The notes: generated by a model not told the origin, from the letters alone. A stretch of 10,662 nt of DNA from an uncultured Finegoldia sp. (GCF_947252345.1 NZ_CAMXVC010000043.1:1-10662), one strand, 5' to 3'; shown: positions 1-6,736, counted from the first letter of the stretch. Program-made: numbers and translations.

Positions 1-2
1 TA

Positions 3-554
3 AAAGAGTTAGCACTAACCATAGATGAAACAGACGATGATGTAATGGTTACAGTAAATTATTTAATCAATAAAGGCTTACTAGAAGTTGTAACAGAAAA
101 TGAGGGGATTTTCCCTACGATGAAGCCGGTTGGACAAAATGTTTCAAGTAATTCAGAAAACACAAAAGCAAAGAAGCTCGACTTATCGAAAGTTAAAGTT
201 GAGCCACTATTTGAAGATTTTGTAGATTTTGACAAATTCTCAGAATCTGATTTTAGAGTAGTAAAAGTTAAAAAATGCGAAGAAGTGCCAAAATCTAAAA
301 AGCTTTTGAAATTCACTCTAAATGATGGCTCAGGAACAGATAGAATTATTTTATCTGGAATTAAAAACTTCTATTCTGCAGAAGACTTAGTAGGAAAAAC
401 TCTACTTGCAATCACGAACTTACCACCAAGAAAGATGATGGGAGAAGATTCTTGTGGAATGCTTTTATCTGCAATCTGTGAATACGAAGGTGAAGAAGTA
501 TTGAATTTAATTATGTTAGATGAAAATATCCCAGCAGGTTCAAAAATTTATTAA
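3..554 (+). CDS. tRNA-binding OB-fold domain protein with N-terminal winged-helix-like segment (5' partial)
   Basis: The frame is open to the window edge from base 3, so the ATG at 45 is probably an internal methionine and the true start lies upstream. From about base 231 to the stop the product matches the EMAP/Trbp111/MetRS C-terminal tRNA-binding family: FSESDFRVVKVKKCE, then KSKKLLKFTLNDG, an ILSGIK motif, the hallmark NLPPRKMMG and SCGMLLSA, ending IPAGSKIY. Such domains bind tRNA non-specifically through an OB fold. The preceding visible part (KELALTIDETDDDVMVTVNY, then LINKGLLEVV) looks like the recognition half of a winged helix, most like the phage replisome organiser N-terminal family. 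It does not look like a MetRS anticodon-binding domain, so I do not call this metG. A low-complexity linker (about bases 130-215) joins the two parts. The tRNA-binding call is firm. The winged-helix call is from memory of the family pattern. The cellular role is unknown. Confidence 0.85.
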   Translation, partial: KELALTIDETDDDVMVTVNYLINKGLLEVVTENEGIFPTMKPVGQNVSSNSENTKAKKLDLSKVKVEPLFEDFVDFDKFSESDFRVVKVKKCEEVPKSKKLLKFTLNDGSGTDRIILSGIKNFYSAEDLVGKTLLAITNLPPRKMMGEDSCGMLLSAICEYEGEEVLNLIMLDENIPAGSKIY

Positions 555-581
555 CCAACTCAATATTAAAAATAAACTTTC

Positions 582-613
582 AAGACGATAAAAAAATTCT
601 GTCGTCTTTTTTT
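582..613 (+). terminator. Intrinsic terminator after the tRNA-binding gene
   Basis: AAGACGA (582-588) pairs perfectly with TCGTCTT (602-608), with a possible T-G pair closing the 11-base loop. The 3' arm runs straight into a T run ending at 613. It lies 27 bases after the stop codon and separates this gene from the ABC operon. Confidence 0.9.
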
Positions 614-618
614 GCTTA

Positions 619-636
619 TTTCATATCCATTTCATA
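619..636 (+). promoter_or_regulatory. TTTCATA direct repeat, candidate response-regulator operator
   Basis: TTTCATA occurs at 619-625 and again at 630-636, an 11-base period that puts both copies on the same face of the helix. OmpR-family regulators commonly bind such direct repeats as head-to-tail dimers. The repeat occupies the -35 region of the transporter promoter, where no good -35 hexamer is visible, as expected of an activator-dependent promoter. The regulator encoded at 4074-4730 is the obvious candidate. Binding is inferred. Confidence 0.5.
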
Positions 637-645
637 AAACTTTTG

Positions 646-651
646 TATTAT
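646..651 (+). promoter_or_regulatory. Probable -10 element of the ABC transporter operon
   Basis: TATTAT differs from the consensus TATAAT at one position and lies 30 bases before the first start codon of the operon. There is no convincing -35 at 16-18 bases upstream; TTCATA (620-625) is 20 bases away. Expression may therefore depend on a protein bound at the TTTCATA repeat. Confidence 0.5.
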
Positions 652-681
652 GTATTTGTAATAAAAACAAAGGAGAAGTTT

Positions 682-1959
682 ATGTTAAAAAATGCGATAG
701 CTTATGTAACTAGAAGAAGAAACAGAAGTCTCATTATTTTTGTTATCTTGGCAATAGTCCTTTCGAGTTTGTATGCTTGTATGAGCATATCGAGGACACA
801 ATCAGAAATGGAGAAATCACTATATGAGTCATCCAATTCATCAATATCAATAACTAAAAAAAATCAGAATGGATACTTCAATCCGAATGACTTTGAAAAA
901 ATAAAACAAAACAAGGATATTAGGGAAGTAATTTATCATTATGAAGGCTTAGCAACTTTGACAAATGCAAGTGTGGTCGAAGGCAGTCAAAAAATTATGC
1001 GAGAAGATTTGTCCGATAATATGAGGAATCTAGTGTCTATTGATGCAACAAGTTCACAAAAGAAGAATGTGTTGTTCACAAGTGGTGTGTTCAAAATAAA
1101 AGAAGGAAGGAATTTAACCGAAGACGATAAGGATTCTATTCTCGTTCACGAGGATTTTGCAAAGAAAAACAAGTTAAAATTACACGACAAAGTAAGTTTG
1201 AAATTTATGAAGATGGATGGAAAATCCAATGTAATGGACGGAAATCAATATGAAATTGTCGGGATTTTCTCTGGCAAAAAGCAAGAAAAATACACAGGAT
1301 TTTCATCGGATTACAGCGAAAATTCGATGTTTGTGAATTACAACTCGGCTCAGAAATCACTGAAGCTAAATTCTAATGAAAGACTTGTAAACAAGATTAC
1401 TTTATTAACTCACAATCAAAAATCAATGGACAGTTTGATAAGAGAATTAAAAAGCAAATACTCTACCTCGTCATTTGAAATACAAAAAGACGACCTCGCA
1501 TTCAAAGAGGCGATTCAATCTTTAAACAGCGTCAAACATATAATTTCACTTATGACTTACTCAATTATGATTGCAGGGTTGGTGGTGTTGTCATTGATTT
1601 TAATACTGTGGCTTAGAGAAAGAATCTACGAAATAGGCATACTTTTGTCAGTAGGAATCGAAAAGTCGAAAATAATAGGTCAGTTCATCTCAGAGCTTAT
1701 AATCGTGTCAATACCAGCAGCGTTATTGTCAATTTTCTGTGGTGATTTAGTTGTAAAGCAAATAGTGTCTGGATTTGGAAAATCAGAGAACACGGCCTCT
1801 GTTGCTACAAGGCTGTTGACAACGAATTTACATGACAAATTTATAGTTTTTGCAAAAAGCTACACGTTGTTGATTGTCATAATAATTGCGTCAGTAATAG
1901 CAGCGTCGTCAATTATATTAATCAAAAAACCAAAAGAAATATTATCAAAAATTAGTTAG
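682..1959 (+). CDS. FtsX/MacB-type ABC transporter permease (first subunit)
   Basis: This is a 425-aa membrane subunit of an ABC transporter. I place the start at 682 (MLKNAIAYVT) because AAGGAG at 670-675 is 6 bases upstream. The in-frame ATG at 643 lacks a ribosome site and overlaps the -10 region, and the second permease begins alike (MIKNAFYYVT). Layout: a positive N-terminus, TM1 at about 17-37, a large extracytoplasmic domain to about 285, then TM2 (289-310), TM3 (331-353) and TM4 (394-414) with a short basic tail. This 4-TM plan is that of MacB/FtsX/LolC-type mechanotransmission permeases, not the 10-TM BceB plan. The stop overlaps the ribosome binding site of the ATPase gene, suggesting translational coupling. 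It probably pairs with the paralogous permease at 2623-3999. The substrate is unknown; antimicrobial peptides, lipids or lipoproteins are family-level possibilities. Confidence 0.9.
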   Translation: MLKNAIAYVTRRRNRSLIIFVILAIVLSSLYACMSISRTQSEMEKSLYESSNSSISITKKNQNGYFNPNDFEKIKQNKDIREVIYHYEGLATLTNASVVEGSQKIMREDLSDNMRNLVSIDATSSQKKNVLFTSGVFKIKEGRNLTEDDKDSILVHEDFAKKNKLKLHDKVSLKFMKMDGKSNVMDGNQYEIVGIFSGKKQEKYTGFSSDYSENSMFVNYNSAQKSLKLNSNERLVNKITLLTHNQKSMDSLIRELKSKYSTSSFEIQKDDLAFKEAIQSLNSVKHIISLMTYSIMIAGLVVLSLILILWLRERIYEIGILLSVGIEKSKIIGQFISELIIVSIPAALLSIFCGDLVVKQIVSGFGKSENTASVATRLLTTNLHDKFIVFAKSYTLLIVIIIASVIAASSIILIKKPKEILSKIS

Positions 1960-1968
1960 GAGATAAAA

Positions 1969-2613
1969 ATGAATATATTAGAAATAAAAAATGTAAGTTA
2001 TAGTTATGAAAGCTCTGGTGAAGAAGTTCTGTCACTAGTAAATATGGGGTTTGAACTTGGAAAATTTTACGCTATAATTGGAAAATCAGGTACTGGAAAA
2101 TCAACCTTGCTTTCTTTACTGGCAGGGCTTGACAGTCCAGACAGTGGACAAATTTTGTTCAAAAATCAAAATATAGAAGAAAAAGGATACACAAATCACA
2201 GGAAAAACAACATATCACTTGTATTTCAAAACTACAACCTGATAGATTACTTGTCGCCATTGGAAAACATACGACTTGTGAATAAAACCGCCGAAGAAAA
2301 CATATTGTTGGAATTGGGATTGGACAAAAGCCAAATCAAAAGAAACGTAATGAAACTTTCCGGAGGACAACAACAAAGGGTTGCAATCGCAAGGGCTTTG
2401 GTGTCTGAAGCGCCTATCATTTTAGCCGACGAGCCGACAGGAAACCTAGACGATTCAACAGCTAGTGAAATCATCAATGTTTTGAAAAAATTAGCCAAAG
2501 AGAGAAATAAGTGCGTGATTGTCGTTACCCATAGCAAAGAAGTTGCAAAAGCCGCAGACATCGTGCTGGAATTAAATGACAAAAAATTGCACGAAGTGAT
2601 AGAAAATAATTAG
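1969..2613 (+). CDS. ABC transporter ATP-binding protein (MacB/LolD family)
   Basis: This 214-aa cytoplasmic ATPase powers the two flanking permeases. All nucleotide-binding motifs are intact: Walker A GKSGTGKST (residues 38-46), Q-loop glutamine in VFQNYNL (Q87), signature LSGGQQQR (130-137), Walker B IILADE (150-155) followed by PTGNLD, and the H-loop histidine in VVTH (H188). The LADEPTGNLD form and the length are typical of the MacB/LolD/FtsE group, which partners 4-TM FtsX-type permeases. AGGAG at 1958-1962 overlaps the upstream TAG and is 6 bases before the ATG. The gene's own TAG overlaps the next ribosome site in the same way, so the three genes should be made in concert. Family assignment is secure; substrate is not determinable. 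Confidence 0.96.
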   Translation: MNILEIKNVSYSYESSGEEVLSLVNMGFELGKFYAIIGKSGTGKSTLLSLLAGLDSPDSGQILFKNQNIEEKGYTNHRKNNISLVFQNYNLIDYLSPLENIRLVNKTAEENILLELGLDKSQIKRNVMKLSGGQQQRVAIARALVSEAPIILADEPTGNLDDSTASEIINVLKKLAKERNKCVIVVTHSKEVAKAADIVLELNDKKLHEVIENN

Positions 2614-2622
2614 GAGATGAAA

Positions 2623-3999
2623 ATGATAAAAAACGCATTTTATTACGTTACTAGAAAAAGTTTAAAATCGATAATAATCTTAATCGTAATTCTGTTGATG
2701 TCATCTTTAAGTTTGATTAGCTTGTCGATAAAAGACGCAACTGACAAAGCATCACGAAAAACATTCGGAAATATCACTAATAGCTTTTCAATTGAAATAA
2801 ATCGCCAAGTTAATCCAGGAACACCAAGAGGTGGTGGAAATGTAAAAGGAGAAGACATCAAGAAAATCACACAAACTTCGGACATTCAAAGCTATGTCAA
2901 GAGAATAAACAGCGTCGGCGACTTAGTTGGCTTAGATATAATCGAAACGCAAGAAACATTGGCAAATCAATCACCTGAAAGAGCTCAAAATTTCAAACGA
3001 ACAGTTATGCTGACTGGAGTAAATGATTCATCAAAAGAAACGAAATTTGTTTCGGGTGCTTACAAACTTGTCGCTGGTGAACATTTGAGCAACAATGATA
3101 AGAATAAAATTCTTATTCACAAAGATTTAGCTGCGAAAAACAAATTAAAAATAGGCGACAAAATCAAAATAAAATCCAATTTGTTCGACGCTGACAACGA
3201 AAAACAAGCCAATGAAACTGTAGAAGTTACAATAAAAGGATTATTCGACGGGCACAACAACGGTGGAGTTAGCGCTGCACAGGAATTGTACGAAAACACA
3301 TTGATAACTGATTTGAATACAGCCGCAAAAGTTTACGGTAACACAGAAGATTCAGCGACATACCAAGATGCGACATTTTTTGTAAAGGGCGACAAAAACT
3401 TGGATGATGTGATGAAAAGCCTTGGCAAACTCGATATTGATTGGCAACAGTACAATCTCATCAAAAGTTCGTCAAACTATCCAGCACTGCAAGAATCAAT
3501 ATCTGGAATATATGCAATTGCCGACAAATTATTTATTGGCTCACTTTTGTTTGCGGGATTGGTAGTGGCATTGCTGTTATTCTTGTGGTTGAACGCAAGG
3601 AAGAAAGAAATCGCCGTTTTATTGGCGATAGGAATGTCAAAAGTGCAGATATTTACACAATTTGTAGTAGAATTGCTATTAGTAACGATACCTGCATACA
3701 TTGGGTCATTCTTCTTGGCTAGATTTGCAGCAGGTAAAATTGGCAACAATATTCTACAAAAAGTCACAGGAAACATCGCAGATAAAATAGCAAAACAATC
3801 TGCATCACAAAGTCTCGGTGGAGGAGCAGAAGTCGATGGATTCAACAAAACACTGACGAGTTTGGACATAAACGTAACTACAAAATCGCTTGTTTATGTT
3901 GTGATTTTTATGACGATAGTATTGTTGATTGCAATTGCGATTTCATCGACAAAAATTTTAAGAAAAAATCCAAAAGATTTATTGACAGATACAAAATAG
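2623..3999 (+). CDS. FtsX/MacB-type ABC transporter permease (second subunit)
   Basis: This 458-aa permease is paralogous to the one at 682-1959. I choose the start at 2623 because AGGAG at 2612-2616 is 6 bases upstream; the in-frame ATG at 2617 abuts the ribosome site. TM1 is at about residues 15-35, the extracytoplasmic domain at about 36-298, and TM2-TM4 at about 301-323, 342-366 and 422-443. Shared features with the first permease include an extracytoplasmic ILIHKDLAAKNKLKIGDK (ILVHEDFAKKNKLKLHDK in the first) and the stretch after TM2 (EIAVLLAIGM versus EIGILLSVGI). Differences include a Gly/Pro insert near residues 65-74 and a longer, Gly/Ser-containing segment between TM3 and TM4 (about 375-418). 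The two permeases probably form a heterodimer around an ATPase dimer. A terminator hairpin begins immediately after the stop. Confidence 0.9.
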   Translation: MIKNAFYYVTRKSLKSIIILIVILLMSSLSLISLSIKDATDKASRKTFGNITNSFSIEINRQVNPGTPRGGGNVKGEDIKKITQTSDIQSYVKRINSVGDLVGLDIIETQETLANQSPERAQNFKRTVMLTGVNDSSKETKFVSGAYKLVAGEHLSNNDKNKILIHKDLAAKNKLKIGDKIKIKSNLFDADNEKQANETVEVTIKGLFDGHNNGGVSAAQELYENTLITDLNTAAKVYGNTEDSATYQDATFFVKGDKNLDDVMKSLGKLDIDWQQYNLIKSSSNYPALQESISGIYAIADKLFIGSLLFAGLVVALLLFLWLNARKKEIAVLLAIGMSKVQIFTQFVVELLLVTIPAYIGSFFLARFAAGKIGNNILQKVTGNIADKIAKQSASQSLGGGAEVDGFNKTLTSLDINVTTKSLVYVVIFMTIVLLIAIAISSTKILRKNPKDLLTDTK

Positions 4000-4029
4000 A
4001 ATTATCGGTGCGCCAGCATCGATAATTTT
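4000..4029 (+). terminator. Hairpin terminator closing the ABC operon
   Basis: AATTATCGGTGC (4000-4011) pairs with GCATCGATAATT (4016-4027) in a 12-bp stem with one G-T pair and a GCCA loop. It starts one base after the stop codon. The following T run is short (4026-4029, partly within the stem), so termination may be leaky and some read-through into the regulator operon is possible. Confidence 0.7.
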
Positions 4030-4055
4030 CTAATTGTGATAGACTATTGTATAAT
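4027..4055 (+). promoter_or_regulatory. Promoter of the two-component operon
   Basis: A perfect TATAAT -10 lies at 4050-4055, 18 bases before the regulator start codon. At the ideal 17-base spacing the -35 position is TTTCTA (4027-4032), a poor match that overlaps the end of the upstream terminator. The TTTCATA pair of the transporter promoter is absent, so this operon may be constitutive or differently controlled. Confidence 0.6.
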
Positions 4056-4073
4056 AAAAGAAAAGGAGCGACT

Positions 4074-4730
4074 ATGAATATACTTGTTGTTGAAGATGAC
4101 AAAATCATCAGAGAAGGAATATGCGAGTTTTTGTCGGAGTACGGATACAAAACCATCGAAGCAGAGGATGGTTTACAAGCCGTCACGATTTTCGATGAAA
4201 ATGAAATTAATTTGGCTATACTCGACATACAACTTCCGTTGAAAAACGGACTCGAAGTTCTCGAACACATAAGAAAACAATCGAAAATTCCGGTACTGAT
4301 GGTGACCGCATTCAGTGATGAAGAATACAAGATAAGTGCATTCACAAGTTTAGCTGATGGATACATTGAAAAACCATTCTCGTTGCCTGTGCTAAAAGTC
4401 AGAATCGAAGCCCTTATTAAAAAACATTACAGCGATTTAGACTTATTCCAGTACAAAAACACGACTATTAATTTTACGAGCTACACAGCAACATTGAACG
4501 GAAACAACGTAGATGTAAATGCGAAGGAATTGGAAATCCTTAAATACCTGCTCGACAATGAAGGACACGCACTGTCGAGAATGCAAATAATTGACAGCGT
4601 GTGGAAAGACACAGATGACATTCCATTCGACAGAGTAATTGATGTCTACATCAAAGAATTGCGAAAAAAACTGGAACTAGATTGTATCGTGACGATTAGA
4701 AATGTAGGGTACAAATTGGAGCGAAAATGA
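4074..4730 (+). CDS. OmpR/PhoB-family response regulator
   Basis: This 218-aa protein is the transcriptional output of a two-component system. The start at 4074 (MNILVVEDDK) has AAGGAG at 4063-4068, 5 bases upstream; an in-frame ATG at 4047 lies within the promoter. The receiver domain (1 to about 118) has the acidic pair D8/D9, phospho-acceptor D51 in LAILDIQLP, T78 in MVTA and K100 in EKPF. The C-terminal half (about 125-218) is a winged-helix DNA-binding domain with ELEILKYLL, the HALSRMQIIDSVW stretch, a DVYIKELRKKL recognition helix and the closing RNVGYKLE wing. The gene overlaps the kinase start by 4 bases (ATGA). The likely target is the TTTCATA repeat before the upstream transporter operon (inference). 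All catalytic residues are present, so it should be phosphorylatable. Confidence 0.95.
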   Translation: MNILVVEDDKIIREGICEFLSEYGYKTIEAEDGLQAVTIFDENEINLAILDIQLPLKNGLEVLEHIRKQSKIPVLMVTAFSDEEYKISAFTSLADGYIEKPFSLPVLKVRIEALIKKHYSDLDLFQYKNTTINFTSYTATLNGNNVDVNAKELEILKYLLDNEGHALSRMQIIDSVWKDTDDIPFDRVIDVYIKELRKKLELDCIVTIRNVGYKLERK

Positions 4731-6040
4731 AAAACTTAAAAATATTCCCAAAAATGTTCATACAAATCTTCGCAGCACTCACAGCAACGGTGCTTTTTAT
4801 TCACCTGTTGGTCTTTCTGATATTCCCAAAAACATATCTTGAAATCAGAAAAGAAGACATCTCAAAAAAGGCAACTGAAATATCGAACACAATGAACAAA
4901 AAACAACTGACCTACATCAATCAATCGCTCAACTTTTACTCCAACAACAATGAAATCAAAGCCTTCGTCAAGAATGCGTCAAGCAAAAACGAACTTCACA
5001 TCAAAAACAACGTCCGTTTTGACAAAACAAGTGACAACAATTCACTCATAATTGAAGAACGACAGATAGAACTCAACGACGGCTCGAAAATCACACTGCA
5101 ATTCGTATCCACAACAGATATGAAAAAAGACGCAAAAAATTTGAGCTTTAAATTTCTGCCGTATTCACTTTTGATTTCTCTGATTTTTTCGGGGATAATA
5201 TCGCTAATTTACGCCAAACTAATCAACAACAACATCAAAGACATCAAGCACATTACAGATAAAATGATGACACTCGACAAAAAAGCGAGATTGAAAGTTC
5301 AATCCAGTGACGAGATAGGTCAATTAAAAACACAAATCAATGATTTGTACACGACACTATTAAAATCAATTGATGATTTAGAGAAGAAAAATGAGCAAAT
5401 AATTCAACTAGAAAAACTCAAATACGATTTTTTCAGAGGCTCATCACACGAACTCAAAACACCAGTTGCCAGTCTGAAAATAATCCTCGAAAATATGAAA
5501 TACAAGATTGGCAAATACAAAAACAGAGACGAATACATCGACAATTGCATCGAAATAGTCGACGAATTATCGCACAATATCTCGCAGATACTGACATTAT
5601 CATCTATCGAAAACCTAAAAAATGATGCAGAACACATCGAAATCCATCAAATATTAACTGAAATATTGAAAACCCAAGAAGTGTTGATAAATCAAAAACA
5701 AATCACAATCGAAAATAACGTCACAAATGAGAAAATGTTTATCGGGAAAACAGCTCTCAAAATCGTACTTTCCAACATAATTGGCAATGCCGTAAAGTAC
5801 ACGAACACAAAAGGAACGATTGAGATAACGACTGAGGGCGGGTATTTGACAGTCTCGAACACTTGTGATGATGATTGCTTTGTAGACGAAGACAAAATAT
5901 TTGACATAAAATGTGAACTCAACAAACAAAACAGCAACGGCCTAGGGCTTTATATAGTGAAAAGTTTGCTTTCTAATTACGAGATAAACTGCGAAATCAC
6001 AAAAATTGAAAACAAAGTAATATTTAAAATAAAAATGTAA
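4727..6040 (+). CDS. Membrane sensor histidine kinase
   Basis: This 437-aa kinase is partner to the regulator it overlaps by 4 bases; translation is probably coupled. TM1 is at about residues 11-33, an extracytoplasmic sensor region at about 34-142, TM2 at about 145-166, and a HAMP-like linker and coiled coil at about 167-232. The phospho-accepting histidine is H241 in RGSSHELKTP. The ATP-binding domain has an N-box (N350 and N354 in VLSNIIGNAVKYTN) and a G-box NGLGLYIVKSL (from about 404). The G1 region, usually DxGxG, is replaced by SNTCDDDCFVDEDKIFD, as in some Gram-positive kinases. A sensor loop of roughly 110 residues sets it apart from BceS-type kinases, which have almost none. It may therefore bind its signal directly instead of relying on the transporter. 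The signal is unknown. Confidence 0.93.
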   Translation: MKNLKIFPKMFIQIFAALTATVLFIHLLVFLIFPKTYLEIRKEDISKKATEISNTMNKKQLTYINQSLNFYSNNNEIKAFVKNASSKNELHIKNNVRFDKTSDNNSLIIEERQIELNDGSKITLQFVSTTDMKKDAKNLSFKFLPYSLLISLIFSGIISLIYAKLINNNIKDIKHITDKMMTLDKKARLKVQSSDEIGQLKTQINDLYTTLLKSIDDLEKKNEQIIQLEKLKYDFFRGSSHELKTPVASLKIILENMKYKIGKYKNRDEYIDNCIEIVDELSHNISQILTLSSIENLKNDAEHIEIHQILTEILKTQEVLINQKQITIENNVTNEKMFIGKTALKIVLSNIIGNAVKYTNTKGTIEITTEGGYLTVSNTCDDDCFVDEDKIFDIKCELNKQNSNGLGLYIVKSLLSNYEINCEITKIENKVIFKIKM

Positions 6041-6050
6041 AGGAGCAAAA

Positions 6051-6617
6051 ATGTTCATACTCGAATTATATCAAAATAGTGATTCTACCGAATTGGCAAT
6101 TTTCAACACGATTGAAGAAGGCAGAGAATTTCTTGAAAAAACAAACTGCTATGAAACGAAAGAAGAAGATGGGATTTTTTATGAATACTTGAACGTAGAA
6201 AATTTACAAGAATACACCGAGATATTGCACAACGGCAATGTAATTCCACTCACAAAATATATGTTCACAGAAGTTGGAAAGGCGGAAATTTTCTGGAAAG
6301 AACTGCCAAATCTATCGCAAGAAGGAAATGGAATGGTCGAAAATTCAACGCGAGTGGACGCATATATGATACCAAACAGCGAATTGAAAAACTACATCGT
6401 ATCACGAGAAAAAGCGTACAACGAAGTAAAAAAACATCTCGAAGAGAAAAATTACAAAGTTACGAGGAGTTTTTTTGGCTCGGAAGATGGCGAGGCGATA
6501 ATGTACAAGAAAAAAGAAAAAGACGAGTGGCATTTTTTAACACATTTGGACCCTTCGCTATTTGAAAACAAAACAACAGAAGAAATAATTGACGATATAG
6601 ACCGAGAATTAAATTAA
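6051..6617 (+). CDS. Unrecognised 188-aa protein, third gene of the two-component operon
   Basis: I do not recognise this family. The start has a strong AAAGGAG (6039-6045) that overlaps the kinase stop codon, so it is clearly cotranscribed with the two-component genes. The product is acidic, with no signal peptide or membrane segment, hence predicted cytosolic. The N-terminus (MFILELYQ, then LAIFNTIEEGREFLEK) reads as strand-strand-helix. The middle contains a Trp/Glu-containing stretch (AEIFWKELPNLSQ). The C-terminal third has a predicted amphipathic helix (REKAYNEVKKHLEEKNYKV) followed by a charged segment containing EWHFLTHLDPSLF and an acidic tail. There is one cysteine (residue 33). It may be an accessory modulator of the kinase or regulator, or a self-protection factor, but this rests on position only. 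Confidence 0.8.
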   Translation: MFILELYQNSDSTELAIFNTIEEGREFLEKTNCYETKEEDGIFYEYLNVENLQEYTEILHNGNVIPLTKYMFTEVGKAEIFWKELPNLSQEGNGMVENSTRVDAYMIPNSELKNYIVSREKAYNEVKKHLEEKNYKVTRSFFGSEDGEAIMYKKKEKDEWHFLTHLDPSLFENKTTEEIIDDIDRELN

Positions 6618-6622
6618 ATTAC

Positions 6623-6653
6623 AAAATCGACACAAATTTTGTGCCGATTTTTT
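6623..6653 (+). terminator. Intrinsic terminator after the two-component operon
   Basis: AAAATCG (6623-6629) pairs with CGATTTT (6645-6651). The stem continues, after one A-C mismatch, with CACAA opposite TTGTG and a 3-base loop. It runs into T's ending at 6653. The A-rich 5' flank could also let it work on the opposite strand. Confidence 0.85.
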
Positions 6654-6695
6654 AATTGAAATAAAAAAATAATAAAAAACTTATAAAATATGTTA

Positions 6696-6709
6696 TTTTT
6701 TTTTTTTTT
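6696..6709 (+). repeat. 14-base poly-T tract before the adhesin promoter
   Basis: An unbroken run of 14 T's ends at the proposed -35 of the adhesin gene; its last two T's form the first bases of TTGGGT. Runs this long are prone to slippage during replication. An A-rich block at 6663-6672 can pair with 6693-6702, giving an all-AT hairpin or a strongly curved region. Confidence 0.9.
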
Positions 6710-6736
6710 GGGTATGAAGTATAGTGAGTATATAAA
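6708..6736 (+). promoter_or_regulatory. Probable promoter of the adhesin gene
   Basis: A -35 candidate TTGGGT (6708-6713; first three bases match consensus) is 17 bases from TATAAA (6731-6736; five of six match). Transcription would start near 6743 and give a leader of about 70 bases. In the leader, CAATAT (6773-6778) and ATATTG (6785-6790) form a weak 6-bp inverted repeat. The 154 bases from 6661 to 6814 hold no gene. Confidence 0.55.

Noticed and set aside
3..554. C-terminal fragment of methionyl-tRNA synthetase
   Set aside because: Only the tRNA-binding domain matches. The upstream visible segment does not resemble the MetRS anticodon-binding helices.
3441..3722. 93-aa plus-strand frame inside the second permease
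   Set aside because: It is out of frame within a clear membrane-protein gene, lacks a ribosome site, and its sequence resembles no protein family.
3908..4366. 152-aa minus-strand frame across the operon boundary
   Set aside because: It runs antisense through the terminator, promoter and receiver domain of well-supported plus-strand genes.
682..6040. BceAB-BceRS bacitracin/peptide resistance module
   Set aside because: The permeases are 425-458 aa with four membrane spans, not about 650 aa with ten, and the kinase has a large extracytoplasmic loop.
6663..6702. All-AT hairpin (10 bp) before the poly-T run as a second terminator
   Set aside because: It has no G-C pairs and a 20-base loop, so it would be unstable. 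The hairpin at 6623-6653 already explains termination.
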